This document shows, piece after piece, positions 5,879-14,439 of a stretch of DNA of 33,182 bases. The stretch comes from Planctomycetales bacterium. Lineage in GTDB: Bacteria; Planctomycetota; JAKEIC01. The notes below the pieces were generated by a model. That model ran no database searches and had not been told where the DNA came from. It worked only from the letters and a program-made list of their open reading frames with translations. The translations under genes were made by a program, and so were the position numbers. Where the stretch lies: positions 1-33,182 of the forward strand of contig JAKEIC010000362.1 in assembly GCA_022614695.1 (NCBI GenBank), written 5' to 3'. Within the stretch, counting starts at the first letter, position 1. The number at the start of each line of letters is the position of its first letter.

Positions 5879-8328
5879 ACTGCAGGCGACCTATCGGTCT
5901 TCTCGCCCTCGCCCTCGCCGCCGCGACGGCGGCCGGCTGCTCGGGCTCACGGTGGGTCTACTTCTCCGACTTCCACGAGAACCGCTTCGCGGTTCCCGTC
6001 CAGAGCCTCGCCGACGCGATCCGGAGCGCGAACGGCTTCGTCACGGAGGGCAACCCCTGGTCCATCGGCTACGACTCCGGGGCCGCGATGCGGCTCACGA
6101 ACATGGACGACTCGGGGCGCCATGCGACCGACGTGGACTTCGCGCTGCGGAGCGAGTACGGCGGAGGCTCGGCGTTCCAGGCGACGGTCTGGTCCCGGGC
6201 GTTCGGCGGGCGCGTCACGTTCGGCATCACCAGCACGGCACTCCAGCAGATGACCCGGCGGAAGGCGATCGCCCTCCTCGAGGAGGTCCGCCGTCGCGCC
6301 TCGGGGACGTCGCCGCCTCTCCCGCCGCCGCTCCCACCGCCCACCGACGACGCCCCGCCTCGCCTGCCCCCCCCGCCGCCCCCCGTCGTCGAGGAGCCCC
6401 CGGAGCCGCCCGAGCCGACAGAAGGGCCCGAGTTCGCCGCCGGCCGCACGATGGTGCGCGTGGCACCCACCACGCTCCGCGACGTGCGGGTCCTCAAGGT
6501 GATGGGCCGGCAGTTCGAGGTGATCCACGACTCGGGGACGCGCGAGCGGGTCGCGCGGTCGGAGTGCTTCCGGCCCGAGCCCTGCACGGCGGCGGACCTC
6601 GCGCTCGGGAACGACATCCTCGTGAACGCCGACGCGGTGCGGGGGGCACCCCCGCGCGACCTCTGGACCGTCGGCACCGTGATCGAGGCGAAGGGGGGGC
6701 GCGCCCTCGTCCAGGCCGAGGATCACAAGGCCTGGGGCGCCGCCTCGCAGCTTCGCCGCAAGCCCGCCGCGATCGAGTCGGTCCCGCCTCCGGGCCCCGA
6801 GTTCGCCGCGCTGGAGGTCTTCCACAACTTCCAGGAAGGTTGGTGGCGGAAGCTGAAGGTGATCAAGGAGGAGGGGTCGCACTACGTCTGCGTGTCGGCG
6901 GACGGGGCCCGGCGGAAGGTCCGCAAGGACGAGTGCCACGTCCCGCGGGCCTGCAAGCCCTCGGACCTCTCCGTCGGCTCGGACGTGATCGTGAACGAGA
7001 CCGGCGTCCGGGGAGGGAACTGGAACGATCTCTTCTGCGCCGGGGTGATCCTCGAGGCCAAGGACGGGAAGTTCCTCGTCCAGGTCGGGAACGTGCGGGC
7101 CCGCGGCGAGGCGGGACAGTTCTTCGTCATGCCCGCCGGGGCGATGCGACCGCCGGCCGAGGAGCCGGGGCCCCCGGGGCACAAGGAGAAGCCTCCCGGC
7201 GGCGAGCACGCGGCGGGCCACTCCACGGCCGCGACCGGCACCCCCCCAGGCCTCGTCGGGAAGAACGGCTACCACCGTGTGAGGAAGCGCTGGTGGCAGG
7301 AGGTCCGGGTCGTCGGCGAGGAGAAGAATCACTGGGTGGGGATGGATGCCTCCGGCAAGAAGAGGAAGCTCAAGAAGGACGACTGCGACGAGTTCGAGGT
7401 CCCCGGGGCCGGACAGGTCGGGCTCGGGGACGACGTGATCGTGAACGAGTCCGGCGTGAGGGGAGGGAGCTGGAACGACCAGTTCTGCGTCGGGGTCGTG
7501 ATCGAGGCCAAGGACGGGAAGTTCCTCGTCCAGTGCGGGAGCGTGAAGAGCTGGTGTGCGCCCGACGCGCTCCGCCGGCTCAAGGGCGGGAAGGCCATCC
7601 CCCCCGAGGACGAACCCGAGGAGGGCGGAGGCGGGGCGAAGGACGACGGCGGTGGGAAGGACGTGCGCGAGGGCCCGAAGGACGAGCCGCCGAAGGGCCC
7701 GAAGGAGAAGCCGCCCGTCGGGAAGCCAGAGGACAAGGGAAAGGCGGGGGAGGAGAAGGGCCCCGGCAAGCCCCCCGAGAAGCCCAAGGAGAAGCCGCCC
7801 GCAGCGGGTGAGAAGGGCCCCGAGAAGGGTCCGGAGAAGGGGCCGGAAAAGGCCCCCGAGAAGGGGAAGGATCAGGGCCCTCCGGCCGGAGACAAGGGCA
7901 AGGCCCCGGAGGACAAGGGAAAGGCGGGGGAGGAGAAGCCGAAGGAGAAGCCCCCGGCGGGCGAAAAGGGAAAGGGCCCCGAGGCGGGCGAGAAGCCGAA
8001 GGAGAAGCCGCCCGAGAGCGGGGAGCAGGGCAAGGGCGACGACAAGGGCGCCGACAAGGACAAGGGCCCGGCCGGGAAGGACGAGGGCAAGAAGGACGAG
8101 GACAAGGGGAAGCCCGGCGACGAGAAGGGCAAGGACGAGGGGAAGAAGGACGAGGGGGCGGACAAGGGCAAGGGGAAGGACGAAGGGAAGGCCGGCGAGG
8201 ACAAGGGCAAGAGCGACGAGGGATCCGGGGACGAGAAGAAGGACGAGAAGAAGGACGAGGAAGAGAAGAAGGAAGACGAGAAGGACAAGGACAAGGACAA
8301 GGGCAAGGGGAAGGGCAAGAAGAAGTAG
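5875..8328 (+). CDS. Lipoprotein with three ~95-aa repeat domains and a long charged tail
   Basis: This 817-residue protein begins MNCRRPIGLLALALAAATAA with the lipobox Cys next (AAGC). GGAGG lies 8 nt before the ATG. Residues about 25-140 form a unique domain, followed by a Pro-rich linker (about 143-185). Three copies of one domain follow, at roughly 6469-6771, 6826-7131 and 7270-7590. The shared core reads D-V-I-V-N-E-x-G-V-R-G-G-x-W-N-D-x-F-C, then an EAKDGKFLVQ strand. The pattern suggests small SH3/Tudor/agenet-like barrels, but I cannot assign a family. Residues about 575-817 are almost only Lys, Glu, Asp, Gly and Pro, with a nearly pure purine coding strand at the end. It is anchored by lipid, so the tail probably projects into periplasm or outside. 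The function is unknown. Confidence 0.85.
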   Translation: MNCRRPIGLLALALAAATAAGCSGSRWVYFSDFHENRFAVPVQSLADAIRSANGFVTEGNPWSIGYDSGAAMRLTNMDDSGRHATDVDFALRSEYGGGSAFQATVWSRAFGGRVTFGITSTALQQMTRRKAIALLEEVRRRASGTSPPLPPPLPPPTDDAPPRLPPPPPPVVEEPPEPPEPTEGPEFAAGRTMVRVAPTTLRDVRVLKVMGRQFEVIHDSGTRERVARSECFRPEPCTAADLALGNDILVNADAVRGAPPRDLWTVGTVIEAKGGRALVQAEDHKAWGAASQLRRKPAAIESVPPPGPEFAALEVFHNFQEGWWRKLKVIKEEGSHYVCVSADGARRKVRKDECHVPRACKPSDLSVGSDVIVNETGVRGGNWNDLFCAGVILEAKDGKFLVQVGNVRARGEAGQFFVMPAGAMRPPAEEPGPPGHKEKPPGGEHAAGHSTAATGTPPGLVGKNGYHRVRKRWWQEVRVVGEEKNHWVGMDASGKKRKLKKDDCDEFEVPGAGQVGLGDDVIVNESGVRGGSWNDQFCVGVVIEAKDGKFLVQCGSVKSWCAPDALRRLKGGKAIPPEDEPEEGGGGAKDDGGGKDVREGPKDEPPKGPKEKPPVGKPEDKGKAGEEKGPGKPPEKPKEKPPAAGEKGPEKGPEKGPEKAPEKGKDQGPPAGDKGKAPEDKGKAGEEKPKEKPPAGEKGKGPEAGEKPKEKPPESGEQGKGDDKGADKDKGPAGKDEGKKDEDKGKPGDEKGKDEGKKDEGADKGKGKDEGKAGEDKGKSDEGSGDEKKDEKKDEEEKKEDEKDKDKDKGKGKGKKK

Positions 8329-8361
8329 CCCTCCGGCGACCCGGGGCCCCGAGCCGACGTC

Positions 8362-11334
8362 CTACTCGGCCGCCCGCACGATCCGGAAGCCCAGGGTCGG
8401 GAGGTTCCTCGTCGGGTCGAGGGCCTGTCGCTTCGTCCCCCGCAGCTCCTCGACCTTCCTCGTGAGGTAGTGGCCGCCGCGGAGGACCCGCCGGTCCTTC
8501 ACCTCGTCCGCGGCGCCGCACAAGGGGTCCTTCTTCGAGGCCTCCGCGGTGCCGTAGAAGTCGTCGCGGTAGGCGTCGAGGCACCACTCGAGCATGTTGC
8601 CCGCCAGGTGGTGAGCGCCTATGGGCGAGCGGCCGGCCTCGAGCGACCTCGACTTCAGCGGCAGCTTCTTCTCGGAGGCGAAGCTGCTCAGGTCGGGGGT
8701 GGGCGGCTCGTCGCCCCACGGATAAAGCCTCTTCTTGCCCGCCGAGGCGTCCCAGGTCGCGGCCCTCTCCCACTGCGCCTCGCTCGGGAGCTGCCCTCCG
8801 GCCCAGCGGGCGTAGGCGTACGCGTCCCAGAAGTCCACCCCCGCGACCGGGTTGTCGGGGTCGTTCGCGTCCCAACCGTCCGCGCCGCCGCCCCCGCCGC
8901 GACCGCCCGGCCCCCGGGCCTCGATGCCGCGGGGCGCGTGCACCTTGTCCGGCGGCTCCTTCGGATGGCAGAACTGGTGGGCTTTCGCCCCGGCCTTCCT
9001 CTGCCACTCGAGGAACGCGCGGTACTGCCCGAGCGAGACCTCGTACTTCGCCATGAAGTAGCCGCTCAGCTGGACCTTGTGCGTCGGGACCTCGTCCTTC
9101 CCCGTTCCGCCGCCCATCTCGAATTCGCCCCCGGGCACCCAGAGCAGGACCGAGGCATCCTTCTCGCTCACGAACTCGCCTGGCGTGGAGGTCTTCTTGA
9201 CGCCCAAGGGGAGCTTCTGGAACCGGATCGTCACGTCCTTGGTTCCCTCGTTCCCGCACCGGTCCTTGGCGACGAACTTGTAGCTGTTCTCCCCCGAGGA
9301 GAGCTTGACCGGGAAGTTGAAGCTCTGTCCCCGGATCTGGAGCGGCGCCGCGTTCACGGCGAGTGCGAGCACCACTTCCGAGATGTTCCCGCGGAGGAGG
9401 AGGTCCGGGGAATTGGCCGCCACCTCCCCCGGCTCCTCGAGGAGCTCGATCACCGGCGCCGTCCAGTCGGCCACGATCTTGAGGAGCCGTGTTCCCAGGT
9501 TCCCCGCGCTGTCCCGCGCCTCGAACTTCAACTCCCGCTCGCCCTCCTGATCGAGAGTGATCGTCTCCGAGAACTTCTGGCCCTCCCCGAGGGCGAGGGG
9601 CTTCGCGTCGAGGGTGGGATCCTCGAGGGCCGTCTTGTCCTCGATCCGTCCCGTGATCGTGAGCTCCCTCTTGTTCGTGAGAATCTCGCGAGCCTCGGCG
9701 GCGAGCCCCTCGACGACGATCGCGGGCGCCGTCGAGTCCCTGGTGATCTTGAGGGCCTTCTTCTCGACCGTCTTGCCATCCTTCCCCGCCGCCACGACCT
9801 CGATCGTGTACTCCTTGTCGAAGAGCATCGTGAAGACCGCCGAGAACGACCCGTCCCGCTTGAGGGAGGAGCCCGTTCCCCCGACCGTGAGCGTGGCGAC
9901 GTACTCGGGGGAATCGAATGTCCCCTCGACGCGGATGGTCTTGTCCCGGGTGATCGTCCCGTCGTCGGGCCCGGTGAGCTTCAGCCCGAGAGCCCCGGCA
10001 CCCGGGGTCGTGGGGGGCGGGGTTCCCGAGTCCGGCGGCGTCGAGGCGGTCGCCGCGGTCCCCGGGTTCTGCGGAGTCGTCGTCGTCCCGCCCGTCGCCA
10101 CGGTGGTCGGGGTCGGGGAAGTGCCGGTCCCCTGGCCCTTCGGGCTTCCCGTGGACGTCCCCCCCGGCTGCCCCTTCCCGCCGCTCCCGCCGGCGAGGAT
10201 CACCGCGACGACCGCGATCACGGCCACGGCCCCCGCCCCGGCGAGGATCCCGATCATCCGGCGGCGCTTGGCGAGCGCCCCGGTCGTCAGCTCGAGCTTG
10301 CTCGGGGGCCGCGACGGGGTCTTGTGCATCGCCGACTGGATCTCGAGCGCGGTGTCCTGCCCGCCTCCGATCGGCGTGATGCCGTCCTCGTCGGCCACCA
10401 CGTCCACGGTCACGCCCGCCCCGCCGCCCTCGATCTCGATCGGCTTCGGGCACCCCTTCACCGCGTAGAGCTCGTCCACCGGACCGGAGGCCAGAGCGAT
10501 GTTGATGTCGTGGACGAGCTGCTTCGAGTCCTGGTAGCGGTCGTCGGGGCTCTTGGCCATCATCTTCCTGATGATGGCGCTCGTGTGGTCCGTGAGGCTC
10601 GTGAGCCGCTCCTTCGGGTCGGGGACCGCCGCTCGGATGTGCTGCATCACGATCGAGATCGGAGTCTCACCCACGTAGGGCATGGAGCCGGTGACGATCG
10701 CGAAGAACGTCGCCCCCAGAGAGTAGAGGTCCGACCGGTGGTCGGCGGGCATCCCCTCCCCCTGCTCCGGCGCGATGTAGGCGGGGGTTCCCATCACGTG
10801 GCCCGACTCGGTGAGCTGGGCGGTCGCCTCGGTGTTCTTGGCGAGCCCGAAGTCGGCGACCTTCACCTCGCCGACGTTGGTGATCATCAGGTTGTCGGGC
10901 TTGATGTCGCGGTGGATGATCTTCTTCTCGGCCGCGGCCTGGAGCCCGAGCGCGGCCTTCTTGATGATCTGGAGGGCCTCCTTCTCGGGGATGAGCTTGC
11001 GGACCTTGAGGATGTCGCCGAGGCTCCGTCCCTCGATCAGCTCCATCGTGATGTAGTAGAGCCCCTCTTCGGTCCGCCCCATGTCGAAGACCTGGACGAT
11101 GTTGGGGTGGTTGAGCATGGCGACGGCCCGAGCCTCGCGCTCGAACCGGGAGGTGTACTTCTCGTTGCTGATGAAGGCCTCGGCGATCACCTTCACGGCG
11201 ACCGGCCGGTTGAGCGAGATCTGGGTGCCGCGGAAGACGGCCCCCATCCCGCCCTGCCCGAGCTTCTTCTCGATCCGCACCCCCCCGATGACCTTCCCGA
11301 TCAGGGGGTGTTCGGACTCTTGCGGACCTGCCAT
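8362..11334 (-). CDS. Transmembrane Ser/Thr kinase fused to Ig-like and SUMF1 domains
   Basis: This is a 990-residue fusion. The kinase domain has the Gly loop GQGGMGAVFRG (26-36), K48, HRDIKPDN (D143), DFG (161-163) and MGTPAYIAPEQGEG, so it looks active. Basic residues then one membrane helix follow (about 361-382, GILAGAGAVAVIAVVAVILAG). Beyond that come a Ser/Thr/Pro/Gly linker, Ig-like repeats with TAPAIVVEG and TAPVIELLEE (about 435-720), and a C-terminal SUMF1-like domain (about 735-990: WVPGGEFEMGGG, QLPSEAQWERAA, HHLAGNMLEWCLD, RVLRGGHYLTRK, LGFRIVRA). The SUMF1 end lacks the catalytic cysteines of FGE, so it is more likely a ligand-binding sensor than an enzyme. GGAGG precedes the ATG, and a promoter-like site lies 60-90 nt upstream. 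It is divergent from the alkaline phosphatase. Confidence 0.93.
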   Translation of the reverse strand: MAGPQESEHPLIGKVIGGVRIEKKLGQGGMGAVFRGTQISLNRPVAVKVIAEAFISNEKYTSRFEREARAVAMLNHPNIVQVFDMGRTEEGLYYITMELIEGRSLGDILKVRKLIPEKEALQIIKKAALGLQAAAEKKIIHRDIKPDNLMITNVGEVKVADFGLAKNTEATAQLTESGHVMGTPAYIAPEQGEGMPADHRSDLYSLGATFFAIVTGSMPYVGETPISIVMQHIRAAVPDPKERLTSLTDHTSAIIRKMMAKSPDDRYQDSKQLVHDINIALASGPVDELYAVKGCPKPIEIEGGGAGVTVDVVADEDGITPIGGGQDTALEIQSAMHKTPSRPPSKLELTTGALAKRRRMIGILAGAGAVAVIAVVAVILAGGSGGKGQPGGTSTGSPKGQGTGTSPTPTTVATGGTTTTPQNPGTAATASTPPDSGTPPPTTPGAGALGLKLTGPDDGTITRDKTIRVEGTFDSPEYVATLTVGGTGSSLKRDGSFSAVFTMLFDKEYTIEVVAAGKDGKTVEKKALKITRDSTAPAIVVEGLAAEAREILTNKRELTITGRIEDKTALEDPTLDAKPLALGEGQKFSETITLDQEGERELKFEARDSAGNLGTRLLKIVADWTAPVIELLEEPGEVAANSPDLLLRGNISEVVLALAVNAAPLQIRGQSFNFPVKLSSGENSYKFVAKDRCGNEGTKDVTIRFQKLPLGVKKTSTPGEFVSEKDASVLLWVPGGEFEMGGGTGKDEVPTHKVQLSGYFMAKYEVSLGQYRAFLEWQRKAGAKAHQFCHPKEPPDKVHAPRGIEARGPGGRGGGGGADGWDANDPDNPVAGVDFWDAYAYARWAGGQLPSEAQWERAATWDASAGKKRLYPWGDEPPTPDLSSFASEKKLPLKSRSLEAGRSPIGAHHLAGNMLEWCLDAYRDDFYGTAEASKKDPLCGAADEVKDRRVLRGGHYLTRKVEELRGTKRQALDPTRNLPTLGFRIVRAAE

Positions 11335-11391
11335 CCGGGGTCCTCCGCTCGCACATGGGGAGCAGGCGGACGCGCTCCCTGGAATCCTCAG

Positions 11392-11421
11392 ACGATATCG
11401 CCGGGGCGCCCAGGCTGTCAA
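11392..11421 (-). promoter_or_regulatory. Probable promoter for the kinase-SUMF1 gene
   Basis: On the minus strand a perfect TTGACA (11421-11416) is followed after 18 bp by TATCGT (11397-11392). The start site would be near 11385, about 50 nt before the ATG at 11334. The rest of the 168-bp divergent region (11335-11502) holds a C6-GTC-G6 inverted repeat (11426-11440) and a GATAAT (11463-11468) that could be the -10 box for the alkaline phosphatase. No matching -35 is visible for the latter. Confidence 0.5.
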
Positions 11422-11502
11422 CGCGCCCCCCGTCGGGGGGGACCGGGAGACGGGGGCCAAGGGATAATCGGCTTCCGGGGCGTCGTCCCCGAGGAGGTCC
11501 CC

Positions 11503-12933
11503 GTGAGGATCCCGCGAGTCTGGCTGGTCCTCGCCGCCGGGGGCGCGCTCCTCGCCGCGGCCGCTCCTGTCCCCCAGCCCGCGCCGTCTCAGGCGCGGGC
11601 TCGCCACGTGATCGTCCTCTTCGCCGACGGGGCGGCGCTCAGCCAGTGGGAGCTCGCCCGGGCCGTCGGGGAAACGGTCCCCGGGACCCCGCCTCTCGCC
11701 TTCCATGCCGAGCTCGCCCCGGCCGCCTCCCTGGGGATGCTCCAGACCGAGGCGGCGGACGCCCGCGTGACCGACTCGGCCGCCTCGGCGACGGCGATGT
11801 TCTGCGGCGTCCGCACGCGGAACGGCGCCGTCGGCGTGGACGCCGGGGGGCGGCCCGTGGGGAGCGTCCTCGAGGAGGCGCACCGCCGCGGGTACCGGGT
11901 CGGGATCGTCACGACGACCGAGGTCACCGACGCCTCGCCCGCCGCACAGGTGGCCCACGTCCGCTCGCGGGACCTCGACGACGAGATCGTCCGCCAGATC
12001 GTGAACGCGCCGGACGAGCGCGCCGGCGGGACGCGACCCCACCCGTTCATCGCCGAGACCGGGTGGCTCGACGTGGTCCTGGGCGGGGGCGCGAAGCGGT
12101 TCCCGCCGGCCGCTCTCGAGGCGCTCGCGCGGGCCGGGTTCCCCCCGCCGGTCCGGGACCGCGCGGGGCTCGCCGCGGCGGCAGGTCCGAGGATCCTGGG
12201 GCTCTTCGCCCGGGGCGACCTGGAGTTCGAGGTGGACCGCGCGCCCGACACGACCGAACCGACCCTCTCCGAGATGGCAGAGGCGGCGATCCGGGCGCTC
12301 TCGGCCGATCCGGCGCGGCCGTTCTACCTCTTCGTCGAGTCGGAGGCGACCGACACGGCCGGCCACGGGAACGACGCGCGAGCCCTCGTCGAGGCCCTGC
12401 GGGAGCTCGACCGCGCGCTCGCGATCGCCCTGCGATTCCGGCGGGAGCACCCGGAGGATACCCTGGTGATCGTCACGGCCGACCACGAGACGGGCGGGCT
12501 CTCGCACACGGGGAACGTGCGTCCCCCGGTCGGGCCGGGGCTCGCGGCGCTCTCGCGGCCGCGCCCGTCCCTCAGGAGGATCGCCGACACGGTCGGGGGC
12601 GCGGGGACGCCCGAGGAGGCGGCCGACCGGGCGCGGGAGGCGCTCGGGCTCACGGGGGAGCTGCCGGCCGGAGAGGGAGTCGCGTTGCGCGCGGGGGCCC
12701 CGGCCTCGGCCGCGCGCGACGGGAAGCGCCCCGAGCGGAACCGCGCGCTCCGGCTCGCCGAGCTCGACTCCCGCCGGACGGGCGTCGCCTTCGGGACCTC
12801 GGGCCACACGTCCGAGCCGGTGCCCGTGCTCGCCCTGGGGCCCGGGGCCGAGCGGTTCGCCGGCTTCTACCCGAACACGGGCTTCCGGGAGAGGCTCGAA
12901 GCGGCGCTCCTTCCCCCGCCGGAGGGGAAGTAA
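11503..12933 (+). CDS. Alkaline phosphatase (PhoA-like), secreted
   Basis: This 476-residue protein starts at a GTG with AGGAGG five nt upstream and has an N-terminal signal segment (VWLVLAAGGALLAAAAPVP). Signatures of the alkaline phosphatase superfamily are present: VIVLFADGAA (metal-binding Asp), VTDSAASATAMFCG (nucleophile Ser92), ESEATDTAGHGND, VIVTADHETGG and TSGHTSEPVPVLALG. It should hydrolyse phosphomonoesters in the periplasm using two zinc ions and a magnesium ion. It is followed after 6 nt by the outer-membrane protein, suggesting a two-gene operon. No Pho box was identified. The superfamily is secure; substrate preference is inferred. Confidence 0.92.
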   Translation: MRIPRVWLVLAAGGALLAAAAPVPQPAPSQARARHVIVLFADGAALSQWELARAVGETVPGTPPLAFHAELAPAASLGMLQTEAADARVTDSAASATAMFCGVRTRNGAVGVDAGGRPVGSVLEEAHRRGYRVGIVTTTEVTDASPAAQVAHVRSRDLDDEIVRQIVNAPDERAGGTRPHPFIAETGWLDVVLGGGAKRFPPAALEALARAGFPPPVRDRAGLAAAAGPRILGLFARGDLEFEVDRAPDTTEPTLSEMAEAAIRALSADPARPFYLFVESEATDTAGHGNDARALVEALRELDRALAIALRFRREHPEDTLVIVTADHETGGLSHTGNVRPPVGPGLAALSRPRPSLRRIADTVGGAGTPEEAADRAREALGLTGELPAGEGVALRAGAPASAARDGKRPERNRALRLAELDSRRTGVAFGTSGHTSEPVPVLALGPGAERFAGFYPNTGFRERLEAALLPPPEGK

Positions 12934-12939
12934 GATCGC

Positions 12940-13926
12940 ATGGTGCGCGCCTCCCCGACCCTCGTCGCCCTCGCGCTCCTCTCGGGCGCCGCGGCGGCGC
13001 AGGAGCCCCGCGCGAAGCCGCCCCCGGCCCCCGGCCAGGAGGCCCCGCCCCCTCCCACCCCGGTGCGCGCCCCGCTCACCGAGGAGGAGCGCGCGCGGGA
13101 GCGGCTCGCCCCCGAGAAGACGGCTCCCATCCGCAGGGAGACCCTCCAGGACACGGTGGGTCCCCTCCCCTTCATCGTGCAGCCGCGCGCCCTCGCCTAC
13201 CTCACCGTGAAGCCCCACCTCCAGCTCAGCCGCGCCGGCGTGCGGGGGACCGAGATTGACGCCGACGCGGACCTCGGGCTCGACAACTACGAGGTCTCCT
13301 CCCCGGCCGTGAACTTCGAGGTCCGGACCGACCTGGGCGGGCTCCGGAACACGGTCCTCTTCTCCTACCGCGACTCGTCCTACCGGGGCGCCCGGGCCCT
13401 CAAGGGGCCGATCACCTACGACAAGACCACGTTCCCCGGGGGGACCGTGGTCGCGACGACGATCGAGGTGCGCTTCCTCGAGGCGCGGGTGGAGCAACGG
13501 GTCTTCGGCGGCGGAGAGGGGAGCGCGCTGGAGGGATGGGTCACATTCGGCGGGATCTACGCCGCCGTCGGGACCGTCCTCAAGGCCCCCGGGGGGGTCT
13601 TCGACTCGGCGGGCGCGCCGCAGCTCTCGCGCGAGGTGGACACCCAGGAGACGGCCCTCCCGCTGCTGGGCGGGCGGATCGAGTGGGAGTGGACCGGGTG
13701 GCTCTCCGTGTATGCCGAGGGGGACGCCCTCACGTTCCGGACTTCCAACACGCGCTCGACGTTCCTCCGCGCCGCGGCCGGCTTCGAGGTGCGCCTGGGA
13801 CGGGGCTGGGGATTCACCCTCGACTACGCGGCCTCGTGGCTCGAGATCGTGAAGGGCGCCGAGGACCGGGACGAGACGGGGCTCCTCGCCTTGGGACCGA
13901 GGCTCTCCCTGGTCGCGGAACTCTGA
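12940..13926 (+). CDS. Probable outer-membrane protein with Pro-rich N-terminus
   Basis: This 328-residue protein has a signal peptide (PTLVALALLSGAAAA then QEP). A Pro/Ala/Glu-rich segment (about residues 25-60) follows. The remaining ~260 residues have alternating strands and aromatic residues typical of a beta barrel, such as FEVRTDLGGLRNTVLFSYRD, TIEVRFLEARVEQRVFGG, GWGFTLDYAASWLEIV, and a C-terminal LALGPRLSLVAEL. No family is recognised. It lies 6 nt after the alkaline phosphatase stop, so it is probably cotranscribed. A role in export of, or substrate access to, the phosphatase is only a guess. Confidence 0.75.
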   Translation: MVRASPTLVALALLSGAAAAQEPRAKPPPAPGQEAPPPPTPVRAPLTEEERARERLAPEKTAPIRRETLQDTVGPLPFIVQPRALAYLTVKPHLQLSRAGVRGTEIDADADLGLDNYEVSSPAVNFEVRTDLGGLRNTVLFSYRDSSYRGARALKGPITYDKTTFPGGTVVATTIEVRFLEARVEQRVFGGGEGSALEGWVTFGGIYAAVGTVLKAPGGVFDSAGAPQLSREVDTQETALPLLGGRIEWEWTGWLSVYAEGDALTFRTSNTRSTFLRAAAGFEVRLGRGWGFTLDYAASWLEIVKGAEDRDETGLLALGPRLSLVAEL

Positions 13927-13936
13927 CGCCGGGGTC

Positions 13937-13942
13937 TACAAT
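13937..13942 (+). promoter_or_regulatory. -10-like box just before a GTG start
   Basis: TACAAT lies 7 nt upstream of the GTG at 13950, so a transcript starting at the usual distance would begin at or next to the start codon. No convincing -35 is seen. The same layout occurs before 16040 and 18871. Confidence 0.35.
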
Positions 13943-13949
13943 AAGTCCC

Positions 13950-14144
13950 GTGTCCGAGATGACCGGCGGATCGCCCGTCCGCTACGCCGTCTGCCCCGAG
14001 TGCGGCGAGGTGAACATCCTCCAGCCGCCCGAGGGCGCCGAGCTCCGGGTCACCTGCATCGGCTGCCTCGCCGCCTTCTCCCCGGCTCACGACGACCTCC
14101 GGACTCTCGACGAGATCGCGGAGGAGTTCGGGGAGAAGAAGTAG
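13950..14144 (+). CDS. Small zinc-ribbon protein
   Basis: This is a 64-residue protein from GTG 13950, or 61 residues from the in-frame ATG at 13959. Two CxxC knuckles (VCPECGE and TCIGCLA) are 16 residues apart and would bind one zinc. The C-terminus is acidic and helical (LRTLDEIAEEFGEKK). No signal or membrane segment is present. It ends exactly where the opposing small gene ends, with the two stop codons touching inside GTAGCTAC. It could be an adaptor or nucleic-acid-binding ribbon; its role is unknown. Confidence 0.7.
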   Translation: MSEMTGGSPVRYAVCPECGEVNILQPPEGAELRVTCIGCLAAFSPAHDDLRTLDEIAEEFGEKK

Positions 14145-14426
14145 CTACCCGAGCGCCCACCGCCCGAGCGCGACGAGACCGGCGACCTCGGCGGCGAGGA
14201 TCGAGACGAACGCCGCGAGGAGGAGGAGCGGCGCGGCGACCGTCCAGATCCGCTCGGCGGGGCTCGGCGGGCCGATCTCGAGGGCGAAGGGGGTGCCCGG
14301 GCCGGCGGGGGAGACTCGGAGCGCCCAGTAGTGGGCGCCGCACCCGCCGCATCGGACGGCGGAGGACGGGGGCGCGGCCGTCTCCCGGCCGCACGCCGGG
14401 CAGGGGACCTTGTCCTCGCCGTTCAC
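14145..14426 (-). CDS. Small zinc-ribbon membrane protein
   Basis: From the GTG at 14426 this encodes 93 residues. The N-terminal zinc ribbon has VPCPACGRE and RCGGCGAHY, and the C-terminal half has a hydrophobic helix (about residues 64-90, TVAAPLLLLAAFVSILAAEV). This is a ribbon-plus-transmembrane design common in small bacterial membrane proteins. Its start lies 13 nt after the stop of the trypsin-like lipoprotein gene, so it is probably the last gene of that operon. The start is uncertain because the Shine-Dalgarno is weak (AAGG); the frame is open further upstream but would overlap the protease gene. Confidence 0.7.
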   Translation of the reverse strand: MNGEDKVPCPACGRETAAPPSSAVRCGGCGAHYWALRVSPAGPGTPFALEIGPPSPAERIWTVAAPLLLLAAFVSILAAEVAGLVALGRWALG

Positions 14427-14439
14427 CCTTGGCCCGATT

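Noticed and set aside
8470-11502. Plus-strand extension of the alkaline phosphatase frame across the kinase gene
   Set aside because: The extension is antisense to a well-supported kinase and has no protein motifs. The true start is GTG 11503 with AGGAGG and a signal peptide.
11335-13497. Upstream extension of the kinase-SUMF1 frame across the phosphatase
   Set aside because: It is antisense to conserved phosphatase motifs. ATG 11334 has a good ribosome-binding site and begins just before the kinase domain.
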